Shown: positions 43,135 through 53,902, numbered from the stretch's first letter. The stretch is 64,000 bases of DNA from Spirochaeta thermophila DSM 6578 (GCF_000184345.1 NC_017583.1:1612001-1676000); one strand, 5' to 3'. Numbers and translations: made by a program. Notes: generated from the letters alone by a model not told the origin.

Positions 43135-43527
43135 ATGGATATCGATGTGACCAGGGAGAAGCATTCGTTCATCCTCTCCCTGACCGGGGAGCTCGACCTC
43201 TACCAGGCTCCTCGGATAAAGGACATGCTGCAGAAGGTGTTTCCCGAACACCCGGCGAAGATCGTACTCGACCTCGACGGTCTCACCTACATCGATTCGA
43301 GCGGCATAGGGGCCCTCCTCTACGCCTACTCCGAGGCCAAACGCCGGGACATCGCCTTCTACCTGGTGAATCTCCACGGCTCGGTGAAACGGGTCATCGA
43401 GCTCACGAAACTCCTCCACTATTTCCCCATCGCTCCATCTCTCGAGGAGGCGCTTCACGAGGAAGAATCCTCCGCCGATCCCTCCGAAGAGATGACCTTC
43501 ACCTCTCCGGAGAAATCCTCACCGTAG
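43135..43527 (+). CDS. STAS-domain anti-sigma factor antagonist (SpoIIAA-like)
   Basis: 130 residues. Residues 1-105 form a STAS domain with the phosphorylatable serine in YIDSSGIGALLYA (about residues 52-64). In partner switching such a serine is phosphorylated by a HATPase kinase like the one encoded just upstream. The C-terminal 25 residues are acidic and low-complexity, and overlap the convergent gene by 73 nt. AAAGGGGGTG precedes the ATG. Confidence 0.87.
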   Translation: MDIDVTREKHSFILSLTGELDLYQAPRIKDMLQKVFPEHPAKIVLDLDGLTYIDSSGIGALLYAYSEAKRRDIAFYLVNLHGSVKRVIELTKLLHYFPIAPSLEEALHEEESSADPSEEMTFTSPEKSSP

Positions 43528-44720
43528 AGCGATCGTGCGAGGAAGAACCTGTCGTCGTCTTTCAGATCGAGAAAGGCGAGCGCGACGTAGAGCTTGTCGG
43601 CATCCTGAAAACGCCGCACCACACGGGCCTTGACGGGGACCTTCCTGCCTTCCACTTCGAGCACCACCTCGATCTCCGAGAAGAGGAGGAAGGGATCGTC
43701 CTCCACTTGTCGAGGGAACGTGAACAGGACCCCGGAGAGGCTTATGTCGATGATCTCCGCCCGATCGTAGGTGATCTCGGCCTTCCGGGGCTTGAAGTAC
43801 CCGTGGATCTTGAGGGAATAGGCCAGACTCGCGCAGAACTCGTGCACGTATTCGAGGACCCGCCTGTCGTAACGCACCCTCTTCTCCACCGTGCTCACCA
43901 GGTACACATACCCTATCACGTATTCATAGAAGAGGATGGGGGCAAAGAGTTCCTGACCTATCTTCTGTTCCCGCTTCCGCGCCACCAGTTCCCTGATGCG
44001 GCGCACGGCATCCGACCTTGAGACGCCTTGGTCGCGGAAGTAGAGGAGAATGGCGTCTATGGAGAGGAGGTTGAGCTGGGGGTAGAGCCTGTCGATGTTG
44101 GCCGACGTGTAGATATAGCTCTGAGGATAGAGAAGCACCTTGCCCGTGTCGGTGATGATACGCTCTTCCTCGGATTCGGGAGTGCGCTCCTTGAACATGA
44201 CGATCTTGCTCTCGGTGGAGAATTCGGCCGCCTTCTTCCTGAAGTCGTTGAGGAGCGCGGAGATGGTGGCCGCATCGAAGGAGGGAGACACCACCGGTGG
44301 GGTCCCCGCCCCCCCCTTCTTCACGGAAGGAAAGTTGAGGACATAACGCTCGCCCCTCACGGTGAACAGGAGCCTCACGTTTTCCGGATGTCTCACCCGC
44401 TCGAACTCCCGCTGGAGATCCCGATAGACCCCCTCGGGGATGCTCGTGACCACGAGGTCGTCTTCCCGCCCCAGGTAGACCATGTCGAAGGTCATGAGGG
44501 TGCCGTGGATGCGGAAATAGGCGCTCACCTCGTCGCCCACGGGAATGTCGAGCACCGGGTTCCCCTCCACGAAGAGATACATCTTGCTCGTCTTGAAGTC
44601 CACCTTGTGGATCTCCGCGCGGTATCGCCGCCTCTGGAACAGGAGCTCCACGGGGATCTTCTCATCCTCGAGCGACTTGAGGATGAATTCCTTCTCGATC
44701 CGCCTGAGCGGAGTACCCAT
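43455..44720 (-). CDS. PilZ-domain protein with long N-terminal regulatory region
   Basis: 421 residues. Residues about 300-410 form a PilZ domain (KPRKAEITYDRAEIIDISLSGVLF, with the DISLSG motif). The N-terminal region (about 10-110) resembles a YcgR-type beta domain, and the middle is a GAF-like region (about 180-295). I chose the ATG at 44720 because AAAGGAGG precedes it. It is probably a c-di-GMP-responsive protein in a signalling group with the HATPase, PilZ and STAS genes. Its 3' end overlaps the STAS gene tail to tail. Confidence 0.78.
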   Translation of the reverse strand: MGTPLRRIEKEFILKSLEDEKIPVELLFQRRRYRAEIHKVDFKTSKMYLFVEGNPVLDIPVGDEVSAYFRIHGTLMTFDMVYLGREDDLVVTSIPEGVYRDLQREFERVRHPENVRLLFTVRGERYVLNFPSVKKGGAGTPPVVSPSFDAATISALLNDFRKKAAEFSTESKIVMFKERTPESEEERIITDTGKVLLYPQSYIYTSANIDRLYPQLNLLSIDAILLYFRDQGVSRSDAVRRIRELVARKREQKIGQELFAPILFYEYVIGYVYLVSTVEKRVRYDRRVLEYVHEFCASLAYSLKIHGYFKPRKAEITYDRAEIIDISLSGVLFTFPRQVEDDPFLLFSEIEVVLEVEGRKVPVKARVVRRFQDADKLYVALAFLDLKDDDRFFLARSLYGEDFSGEVKVISSEGSAEDSSS

Positions 44721-44740
44721 GGCCTGCTCCTCCTTTTCCC

Positions 44741-45460
44741 CTAATACAGGGGCAACATGGCGTAGCCTCCCGGCGCGAAGGGGCGTTCCTCGGTCTCGGG
44801 AGAGAGGAACGATGCCGTATCGAGGAGGAGGTCGGAGACCACCCATCCGGCATCTTGCTTCTTCAAGACGAGGCTCCCCCCCACGTATCCCTCTTGGAGA
44901 TACAGCTTGATGTTCACGTGGAAGAGCCCCGAGGCGTCGGGGAAGGCCAGTCCGATACGTACACCTGTGACGGAGACTCCCAGCCGATCCATATAGGCCA
45001 GGGTCCTGAGAACGTGCTGCCGCACCCCCTCATCCTGGATCTCGGGCGGCAGCCGCCTGGTCGAAAAGGCCTGTGCCGTCCGGCGGGCCGCCTCTTCGGG
45101 CGACGAAGGCGCGATACGGCCCGGAAGGGGGCCGATGTAGGTGTCGGTCGCGAGTACGGACTCCCTCAGGTGCTGGAGAAAGGGATGCTCCCTCGGAACC
45201 CGGGCGGGTTGAGGGGCCGAAGAGGGACGAAGAGAGGGAGCGGGGGATCTCATCGTCAGCCCCTTCTCTCCCGTCTCCTGCGAGGGCTGAGGAGGGGGAG
45301 AGGGTTCTTGCGCGGCAGAGAGCTCCACCCTTAAGGCAGAACTCGTGGGAGAAGGAAGAGGGGTGTGCTCTACACTCTTTGATGTGCCTCTTTCACAGGA
45401 AGAGAGCATGGAGAGCACCAATAAGAGAAACACGAGTACCGTAGGAAACCCCTTCCGCAC
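44741..45460 (-). CDS. lipoprotein, unknown function
   Basis: 239 residues with a clear lipoprotein signal (VRKGFPTVLVFLLLVLSMLS before the acylated Cys). A Pro/Ser-rich linker (about residues 25-85) precedes a globular C-terminal domain (about 85-239). The GTG at 45460 is preceded by GGGAGGAG and gives the better signal peptide than the in-frame ATG at 45493. It lies 20 bp upstream of the PilZ gene and is co-transcribed with it. I do not recognise the domain. Confidence 0.7.
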   Translation of the reverse strand: MRKGFPTVLVFLLLVLSMLSSCERGTSKSVEHTPLPSPTSSALRVELSAAQEPSPPPQPSQETGEKGLTMRSPAPSLRPSSAPQPARVPREHPFLQHLRESVLATDTYIGPLPGRIAPSSPEEAARRTAQAFSTRRLPPEIQDEGVRQHVLRTLAYMDRLGVSVTGVRIGLAFPDASGLFHVNIKLYLQEGYVGGSLVLKKQDAGWVVSDLLLDTASFLSPETEERPFAPGGYAMLPLY

Positions 45461-45491
45461 ATCTCCTCCCACATACAATAATCGTAGTGCC

Positions 45492-45520
45492 ATTATAAGC
45501 TCCATCTATCCGTCACGCAA
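45492..45520 (-). promoter_or_regulatory. promoter of the lipoprotein-PilZ operon
   Basis: Minus strand TTGCGT (45520-45515), 17 bp, TATAAT (45497-45492). The left end of the IS3 element lies only 10 bp upstream of the -35, so the insertion left this promoter intact. Confidence 0.65.
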
Positions 45521-45590
45521 GCAGTGATGTGTACTGCGCCCATTAAGTCAAGACAAAAAGGGTAGGGAGAAATGGTAGTACCGAAAGGGG

Positions 45591-46457
45591 TCATGCGACC
45601 TCCTCTCCTTGCATCTGCGCCCAAAGGGCCTCATATTCCTCGGGGCTCCTGTACCCTAGCGCACTGTGGACATAGTGCTGGTTGTACTCCTCCGCCCATC
45701 CCCTCACCGCCTCCTCCAGCTCCCCCACGTGCTCCCACTCCCGCAGCCACAACAGCTCCTCCTTCATCGTCCGTATCATCCGCTCCGTGTCCGCATTCCC
45801 CTTCGGATTGTTGTAGCTCGTGAACACCTGTTCGATCCCCAATACCTCCATCGCCTTCATGAACGACCGGCTCAACGGTTGGCTCCCGTTGTCACTCACC
45901 AGCCGAAGCCCTCTCCCCCTCACCCCCTCGGGAAACTCCCGCTCCACCGCCATCTCCATCGCCGCACACCACTCCTCACTCCTCCCCCTCACCGACACCT
46001 TCCACCCCACCAGCTTCTTCGTGTACCAGTCAAGTACGATCACGAGATAGACCCATCCTATCCCTTTCACCAGCACCTTCGTCATGTCGATCCCCCACCA
46101 CTCCCTCGGTCTCCTCGCCACCGGCTTCCCTCGCCCACTCCCACGTCTCGCTTTCTTCTTCTCCCGTCTACACATAAGCCCCGCACCCTTCATAAGTCCT
46201 CTCACCCGCTTCTCGCTCACCTCCTCCCCCTCCCGCCTCCTCAACCACCACGCCACCCGCCTGTACCCCCAGTACGGATGCTCCCCCACAAGATCCCTGA
46301 TCTTCTCCATAAGCCGCCCATCGTCCCTCTCCTTCTCCTCCCGCTTCTTCCCCACCTTCTGCCCCCTTTTCCTCCTCGCATAGTACCGGCTCCGACTCAC
46401 GCCAAACGCCTCACACGCATCCTTCACCCGGTACCCTTCCCCCACCAGCCGCTCCAC
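45591..46457 (-). CDS. IS3-family transposase OrfB
   Basis: 288 residues with the rve integrase core and complete DDE triad: Asp124 (GIDMTK), Asp189 (SDNG) and Glu225 (NADTERMIRT). A HTH_21-type N-terminal region is present (YYARRKR, HPYWGYRRVAWWL). It is normally made as an OrfAB fusion by -1 frameshifting. The frame is open and the catalytic residues are intact, so it may still be active. Confidence 0.92.
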   Translation of the reverse strand: MERLVGEGYRVKDACEAFGVSRSRYYARRKRGQKVGKKREEKERDDGRLMEKIRDLVGEHPYWGYRRVAWWLRRREGEEVSEKRVRGLMKGAGLMCRREKKKARRGSGRGKPVARRPREWWGIDMTKVLVKGIGWVYLVIVLDWYTKKLVGWKVSVRGRSEEWCAAMEMAVEREFPEGVRGRGLRLVSDNGSQPLSRSFMKAMEVLGIEQVFTSYNNPKGNADTERMIRTMKEELLWLREWEHVGELEEAVRGWAEEYNQHYVHSALGYRSPEEYEALWAQMQGEEVA

Positions 46458-46462
46458 CGCCT

Positions 46463-46747
46463 CTATCTCCCCAACAGCTCCTTCGTTTTTTTTAGTATCT
46501 CGATCTGGATCGCCTGCTTCGCTATGATCTTCTCAAGCTGCTCTATCTTCGCTCGATAGGTGTCCTTCTCCTTCCTGCCGTCTGCAAGGGCTCTCGTGCC
46601 CCCTTCCAGAAACCTGTCCCGCCATCGGTAGTACATCGTCTGGCTGATCTGGTGTTCCCGGCAGATCTCGGCGATCTGCCGTTCGCCTCGGAGTCCTTCC
46701 AGGACGATCGCAAGTTTCTCTTCAGTGGTCCATGTCCGCTTCTTCAT
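46463..46747 (-). CDS. IS3-family transposase OrfA with A-run frameshift site
   Basis: A 94-residue HTH protein ([19 protein letters not shown], then the [10 protein letters not shown] recognition helix) with a C-terminal leucine-zipper-like coil ([20 protein letters not shown]). Near its end a run of eight A's (minus strand, 46493-46486) lets ribosomes slip -1 into the OrfB frame, giving a continuous OrfAB reading through the orfA stop. AGGAGG precedes the ATG. Confidence 0.9.
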   Translation of the reverse strand: MKKRTWTTEEKLAIVLEGLRGERQIAEICREHQISQTMYYRWRDRFLEGGTRALADGRKEKDTYRAKIEQLEKIIAKQAIQIEILKKTKELLGR

Positions 46748-46878
46748 CTGCGTCCTCCTCCCTTATTCCAGTCTTACCTCTACCATTTCTCCGTGTCCAC
46801 TCCTACGGGACGCAGTATATATCCGTGCCACCTCTCTCTTCGGTATTATACCACAGGTGGCTCAAAAATGGTAATCAC

Positions 46879-47298
46879 CTTTCAGAATTGCTTGAGCGAG
46901 CTATGAACAAATACCACAATCGGGCCATCGAGACGGCTCAGGTGATAGAAGAGCTCATCGCCATTGCCAAGCAGATGCGCGAAGCCGCTCGGCGAGGCGA
47001 GGATCTGGGACTATTCGAGGACGAGGTGGCGTTCTACGACGCACTGGCTTCCAACGAGAGTGCGGTGCAGGTCCTGGGGGATGAGACCCTGAGGAAGATC
47101 GCCCAGGAGTTGGTGGAAAGGGTACGTGGAAGCGTCTCGGTGGATTGGAGCAAGCGGGAAAATACCCGTGCCCAGCTGCGAGTACTGGTCAAGCGCATCC
47201 TGCGAAAATACGGCTATCCTCCTGACAAGCAGGAACAAACCACCGAGCTTGTGCTGGAGCAAACAGAAGTCTTGTGTGAGGACTGGGTGCTATCGTAA
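46879..47298 (+). pseudogene. hsdR: C-terminal remnant of type I restriction subunit HsdR
   Basis: About 140 codons matching the extreme C-terminus of HsdR ([31 protein letters not shown], and the [19 protein letters not shown] segment). The roughly 900 residues of nuclease and helicase domains that should precede it are missing, and the IS3 element lies directly upstream. An ATG at 46903 could start a 131-residue fragment, but it would be inactive. No hsdM or hsdS gene is in the window. Confidence 0.85.
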
Positions 47299-47396
47299 AC
47301 GCTCTTTCACTAGAGCTCCTTCCACTTGTGAAACACGGCCCCCTCTCCTCACGTACTCTGGCGAGCTTCTCGCCTCTCTCGTTCACACACACAAAT

Positions 47397-47420
47397 GAGG
47401 GAGGGCCTACGCCCTCCCTC
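47397..47420 (-). terminator. hairpin at the end of clpB
   Basis: A perfect ten-pair stem, GAGGGAGGGC/GCCCTCCCTC, around CTAC. On the minus strand it is followed by ATTTGTGTGTG, so it is a moderate terminator for clpB. Confidence 0.6.
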
Positions 47421-47439
47421 AAGGCGAGAATTGAGGTGT

Positions 47440-50052
<2,613 letters not shown>

Positions 50053-50105
50053 ATGTTTCTCCCTTTGGATCACATTTTGTACTGGCGTGTCGTTCCGGGT
50101 CCGTG

Positions 50106-50111
50106 TATAAT
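50106..50111 (+). promoter_or_regulatory. TATAAT -10 box upstream of the DUF3783 gene
   Basis: TATAAT 44 bp before ATG 50155; the hexamer 17 bp upstream (TGGCGT) is a poor -35. Confidence 0.35.
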
Positions 50112-50154
50112 AACCTACTCAAGGGGCTCAAGATCGTCAAACAAAGGAGTTACG

Positions 50155-50403
50155 ATGGAACAGCGAGACCGGCTCGTCCTGCTCCACGGCTTCACCCATC
50201 AGGAGATCCAGAGACTCCTGCCTGCGATAAAGCAAGTGGTGGAGGATCCTCACAGCATCGCCTTTGCCATGACCACCCCCACGAACCTCGAGTGGACGGT
50301 GGCGGAGCTCATAAAAGAAGTGACTGAAGAACACAAGATGCTCACTGCCCGTAAGGAATCAGGCGGGCGAGAAGGTGAAAGAGAACCCTCCGCGTCTGAG
50401 TGA
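50155..50403 (+). CDS. DUF3783-family small protein
   Basis: 82 residues: LVLLHGFTHQEIQRLLPAI, then the FAMTTPTNLEWTVAELIKEV stretch and a final EEH. This is the pattern of DUF3783, a short domain of unknown function common in anaerobes. AAAGGAG precedes the ATG. The last 62 nt overlap the convergent glutamine amidotransferase gene. Confidence 0.75.
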   Translation: MEQRDRLVLLHGFTHQEIQRLLPAIKQVVEDPHSIAFAMTTPTNLEWTVAELIKEVTEEHKMLTARKESGGREGEREPSASE

Positions 50404-51043
50404 GATAGCGGGAGAAGCCTTCACGGATGGTCTGCGGGTCCTGGACTGAGGGGCCTTCGCCTGCACACTCGCTGGCACAGGCGGCAAGGAGGGCCTCGCC
50501 GGTCTCCGGCGTCCCTTCCAGGTGGAACTGGAGCCCCAGGATGCGGTCCTCGTAGAGGAAGCCCTGCACCTCGGTGTGGTGATTGTAGAAGAGGTGGAGC
50601 GCCCCAGGTGGGAGGGTCACCTCTTCACCATGCCAGTGAAAGGCCATGAGTGAGGGGGGAATCCCCTCCACCCAGGGGTGGCCGGAGGCCTCGGGCGTCA
50701 CGTACACCGGGAACCAGCCGATCTCCTTTCCTTTGGCCTTCCTCACCTCACCTCCGAGGGCCTCTGCGAGGAGCTGGGCGCCCAGGCACACACCGATGAG
50801 GCGCTTCCCGGCCTCTACACACCGGCGAATGAAGACCTTCTCCTCCTTCAACCACGGGTACAGCCCCTCATCGTGGACGCTCATGGGCCCTCCCATGAGC
50901 ACCACCAGATCGGGCACCTCAGAGGGAAGCACATCTCCAGAGGAAAGACACACCGACTCCCAGCGGGCCCCTTGTTCGCGAACGTAATCCTCGATCATAA
51001 AGGGCCGCTCGAACGCCACGTGCTGGACGAAGAGAACGTGCAC
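50342..51043 (-). CDS. class I glutamine amidotransferase-like protein
   Basis: A 233-residue stand-alone GATase1 domain with nucleophile Cys86 (GVCLGAQLLAEA) and the His174/Glu176 pair (FHLEGT). It resembles GMP-synthase-type amidotransferases such as YfeJ. The acceptor substrate is unknown. I chose the GTG at 51043 because AAAGGAGG lies 4 nt before it; longer in-frame starts would extend across the hisC promoter region. Confidence 0.83.
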   Translation of the reverse strand: MHVLFVQHVAFERPFMIEDYVREQGARWESVCLSSGDVLPSEVPDLVVLMGGPMSVHDEGLYPWLKEEKVFIRRCVEAGKRLIGVCLGAQLLAEALGGEVRKAKGKEIGWFPVYVTPEASGHPWVEGIPPSLMAFHWHGEEVTLPPGALHLFYNHHTEVQGFLYEDRILGLQFHLEGTPETGEALLAACASECAGEGPSVQDPQTIREGFSRYLTQTRRVLFHLLARLIPYGQ

Positions 51044-51111
51044 AAGACCTCCTTTCCTCATCCCTACCTCTTGGGCTACTATGACTCTACCATCCCTGAA
51101 AAGGAGTGTCC

Positions 51112-52179
51112 ATGCGAGTCCGCAAGGTGGTGGAAACCCTTCCATCGTACACGGCCGGTGCCTCGCGCCCCGGTGCAATAAAGCTCTCCTCCAACGAGAA
51201 TCCGCTTGGCCCCTCACCGCTCGCCCTGAAGGCCCTCCAGGACACCGCAGCCACCATCCACCGCTACCCGGATGGAGCATGTCGCGCGCTCAAGGAGAAG
51301 CTGGCAGAGCTTCATGGCCTTTCCCCCGACTGGTACGTGATAGGAAACGGGTCCGATGAGGTGATGCTCTTCATCGCCGGCGCCTTTGTGGACCGAGGGG
51401 CCTCCGTGGTGACAGGGGAGCACACCTTCTCCGAGTACACCTTTGCAACGCGCGTGTTCGAGGGAGAGGTCCGCTACGCTCCCATGCAGGAGGGACGGTT
51501 TCAGCTCGAGGAGATCCTCGCCCGGATCGACGCATCCACCAGGGTGGTGTTCATCTGCAACCCCAACAACCCCACAGGCACGTACCTCTCCCATGAGGAG
51601 CTCACCTCCTTTCTGGAAAAAGTACCCGGAGACGTGCTCGTGGTGGTGGATGAAGCCTACAGGGAATACGTGGAGGCCCGCGACTTCCCCGAGACCGTCG
51701 AGCTCCTCAAAGACCATCCCAACCTCATGGTGCTCCGCACGTTCTCCAAGGTCTACGGGCTCGCAGGCCTCAGGGTTGGATACGGCGTGGCGCACCCACA
51801 GGTGATACGATATGTGGGACGGCTCAAGCCTCCCTTCAACGTGAACCTCCTCGGTCAGGCAGCAGCCCTCGCGGCCCTGGACGACGAAGCGTTTGTGGAA
51901 CGCTCCCGCGCCATCACGAGAGAAGGGAAAGCATTCCTCTATGGTGAACTCTCCCGACTGGGACTGTTCTACTACCCCTCAGAGGCGAACTTCGTGTGCT
52001 TTCGTGTGGAAGGGAGTTCACAGGAGGCCTTCAGAGCGCTCATGGAGCGAGGCGTCATCATCCGGCCGCTCGACAGCTTCGGGCTCCCCGGCTGGATGCG
52101 GGTGACCGTGGGCACGCACGAACACAACACGGCCTTCATCGCGGCACTCGAGGACTACCTCAGGACGAGGAGGACCTGA
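51112..52179 (+). CDS. hisC: histidinol-phosphate aminotransferase
   Basis: A 355-residue fold-type I PLP aminotransferase of the HisC subgroup. Motifs are KLSSNENPLGPSP (about residues 24-36), CNPNNPTGTY (about 149-158), the PLP lysine Lys213 in TFSKVYGLAGLR, and the C-terminal RVTVGT. It transaminates imidazole acetol phosphate in histidine synthesis and may also accept aromatic keto acids. It stands apart from other his genes. AAGGAG precedes the ATG; a GTG two codons upstream is less likely. Confidence 0.9.
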   Translation: MRVRKVVETLPSYTAGASRPGAIKLSSNENPLGPSPLALKALQDTAATIHRYPDGACRALKEKLAELHGLSPDWYVIGNGSDEVMLFIAGAFVDRGASVVTGEHTFSEYTFATRVFEGEVRYAPMQEGRFQLEEILARIDASTRVVFICNPNNPTGTYLSHEELTSFLEKVPGDVLVVVDEAYREYVEARDFPETVELLKDHPNLMVLRTFSKVYGLAGLRVGYGVAHPQVIRYVGRLKPPFNVNLLGQAAALAALDDEAFVERSRAITREGKAFLYGELSRLGLFYYPSEANFVCFRVEGSSQEAFRALMERGVIIRPLDSFGLPGWMRVTVGTHEHNTAFIAALEDYLRTRRT

Positions 52180-52180
52180 C

Positions 52181-52771
52181 GTGGAAGTGGCACTCTGGGC
52201 CCTCATCTGGTGTGGCGCCCTCCTCCTCTGCACCCTCCCCGCCATCCTCACCCGCCTCCCCATCCCCCACACCCTCGGCCTCATCCTTGCCGGCATGGCA
52301 GGCGGCGCCCTCGCCCTCTCGCTCACCGCCCTCCTCTCCCCACTCCTTCCCTCCTCCCTCCTCACCCTCCTCATCCCCCTCCTCGAAGAAGCGGTGAAGG
52401 CGGGCACCCTCGTCTTTCTCCTCCCCCGCATCCCCACCCCCTCCCTCCGCCCCGCCGTCCTCCTCGTGCCGGCAGGCTTTGCCTCCTTTGAGACCGTGCT
52501 CTACGCCTTTCCCTCCCCCTCCACCCTCTTCGCCCGGACCCTCTTCTCGCTCCCCCTCCACCTCGCCGCCACCACCCTGTGGGCCAGCCCCTTCCTCACC
52601 ACCCCGCCCCCCCGCACCCTCCGCTCCCACCGCGGCATCCTCCTCGCCTGGCTCCTCCACCTCGCCTACAACCTCCTCTCCCGCACCCGCCCCCTCCTCG
52701 GCCTCGCCTCTCTTCCCCTCTCCCTCCTCATCATCACCTCCTTCCTCCTCTCATCCCCCTCCCGCCGCTAG
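52181..52771 (+). CDS. PrsW-like intramembrane protease family protein
   Basis: 196 residues with six or more hydrophobic segments. Motifs of the PrsW/CPBP-like metalloprotease group are in membrane segments: LLEEAVKAG (EExxK), AGFASFETVLYA (FxxxE), SLPLHLAA and WLLHLAYN (two His). These would form a membrane zinc site, as in PrsW, which cleaves an anti-sigma factor in Bacillus. The GTG at 52181 follows GAGGAGG and lies one base after the hisC stop. Codon use is extremely C-rich. The function is an inference from motifs. Confidence 0.65.
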   Translation: MEVALWALIWCGALLLCTLPAILTRLPIPHTLGLILAGMAGGALALSLTALLSPLLPSSLLTLLIPLLEEAVKAGTLVFLLPRIPTPSLRPAVLLVPAGFASFETVLYAFPSPSTLFARTLFSLPLHLAATTLWASPFLTTPPPRTLRSHRGILLAWLLHLAYNLLSRTRPLLGLASLPLSLLIITSFLLSSPSRR

Positions 52772-52792
52772 CCCCCACAAGACCCGCCCCAC

Positions 52793-52823
52793 AAAAAAGA
52801 GGCCGCGGACACACCGCAGCCTC
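52793..52823 (-). terminator. terminator of the CbiM/NikM gene
   Basis: On the minus strand a ten-pair stem, GAGGCTGCGG/CCGCGGCCTC, around TGTGT, followed by six T's. Confidence 0.8.
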
Positions 52824-52848
52824 CCCCCACAGACACTCAGACCCACAC

Positions 52849-53733
52849 TCACCCTGCTCGCCGCACACCCAGAAACCACCCCACACCCCACGCGAGGCCA
52901 AAGGTAAGGACCACCCCCACCATACCTGCGAGTATGGTGGAAAGGAAGGGGTTCGCCACACCCGGGACCGTGTAGTCGGCAAGCGGGCTCACGAACGAGG
53001 GGGCCACCTCCTTGATGTGGGCAAAGCGCTCGAGCACCCACTCGAGCCCGTCGGGGAGCGGACTCGCGAGCGGTGCGAAGAGCACCACTCCTACGAGCGC
53101 ACCGAGTCCCGGGGCAAGCCAGCCCATCGTTCGTGCCTCGCTCCCCATCCGGGAGAGCACAGGAACGAGCAGCGCAGTACCCGCCCCCTCGATGAACCCG
53201 ACGAGGGCGTGCACCCCCACCATGGCAGGCACCGCCTCGCGTGCGGGGAAGATCCCCATGTACGCAAGCTCGAGCGCACAAGCGAGCGCAGCGAGCACCA
53301 CCGAGGCCCAACCTGCAATCGCCCACAGGAGCGGGGAGACGGGCCGATCCTTCCGCACCAGGAAGAGGGCCGGAAGCGCCGCGACGAAGGCCATGTTGAT
53401 CACGTTCCACCCGAGAGAGGCGAGTCCCCCATCAGCAAACACCAAGGCCTGAAGGCTGAGCACAAGCACCATGGAAAGCAGACCAAACGGAGCGCCTAGC
53501 ACCCCAATGGCGAGCACCGTCCCGATGATGTGTCCCGAGGTACCATGCTGAACAGGCACATTGAGCATCTCCAGGGCAAAGACGAGCGCCGTCACGCTCG
53601 CGAAAAGCAGGCCGTCAGGCTTCCGCTCACTTCGGGCGGCCCACCAGGCGACCCCCACCGTGAGAAGCCCTGCAATACCGCCCCCTGCTGCACCAGACCG
53701 CGCATGCGACATCACGTGTGAAGGAATGTGCAT
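52849..53733 (-). CDS. cbiM: CbiM/NikM-type cobalt or nickel permease with NikN-like C-terminus
   Basis: A 294-residue membrane protein starting with MHIPSH, the metal-binding N-terminus of CbiM/NikM proteins, followed by about six membrane segments. A C-terminal part (about residues 220-285) has SPLPDGLEWVLE and then a membrane helix, as in the small CbiN/NikN component, so this looks like an MN fusion. It is the metal-specific subunit of an ECF-type importer. The energising CbiQ and CbiO subunits are not encoded nearby. It has its own promoter and terminator. Confidence 0.82.
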   Translation of the reverse strand: MHIPSHVMSHARSGAAGGGIAGLLTVGVAWWAARSERKPDGLLFASVTALVFALEMLNVPVQHGTSGHIIGTVLAIGVLGAPFGLLSMVLVLSLQALVFADGGLASLGWNVINMAFVAALPALFLVRKDRPVSPLLWAIAGWASVVLAALACALELAYMGIFPAREAVPAMVGVHALVGFIEGAGTALLVPVLSRMGSEARTMGWLAPGLGALVGVVLFAPLASPLPDGLEWVLERFAHIKEVAPSFVSPLADYTVPGVANPFLSTILAGMVGVVLTFGLAWGVGWFLGVRRAG

Positions 53734-53770
53734 ACTCCCTCCTCTTATGGTGTTCTAAAATCTCAGGAGA

Positions 53771-53799
53771 AGTATAAAAGCTTTCCTATACACCTACAA
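53771..53799 (-). promoter_or_regulatory. promoter of the CbiM/NikM gene
   Basis: Minus strand TTGTAG (53799-53794), 17 bp, TATACT (53776-53771). A GTATA/TATAC inverted pair spans the spacer and -10 and could be an operator. No cobalamin riboswitch is visible in the short leader. Confidence 0.55.
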
Positions 53800-53902
53800 G
53801 TGGTTCCCACAGATTCGCAAATCCCCCCGATTTTTCTGCAAATTTCGATTTACGAACTCAAACCGCCTCCACTGAGAAAGAGCAACAAAACGCTCAAAAC
53901 CC

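Larger units (their letters stand above)
45530..46819 (-). mobile_element. IS3-family insertion sequence (about 1.29 kb)
   Basis: Two overlapping-frame transposase genes (orfA and orfB) lie between imperfect terminal inverted repeats. The outer ends read TGTACTGCGCCC (left, from 45530) and TATACTGCGTCCC (right, ending 46819 on the other strand). A perfect inner pair, GGAGAAATGGTAG, is at 45566-45578 and 46780-46792. I see no target-site duplication. The element separates a lipoprotein promoter from an hsdR remnant, so neighbouring DNA has probably been deleted. Confidence 0.85.

Noticed and set aside
50053-50154. CIRCE (HrcA) operator upstream of clpB
   Set aside because: No 9-9-9 inverted repeat of the CIRCE type is present in the short divergent region.
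53734-53800. Cobalamin riboswitch before the CbiM/NikM gene
   Set aside because: The leader is only about 35 nt from the predicted start of transcription and has no B12-box sequence.
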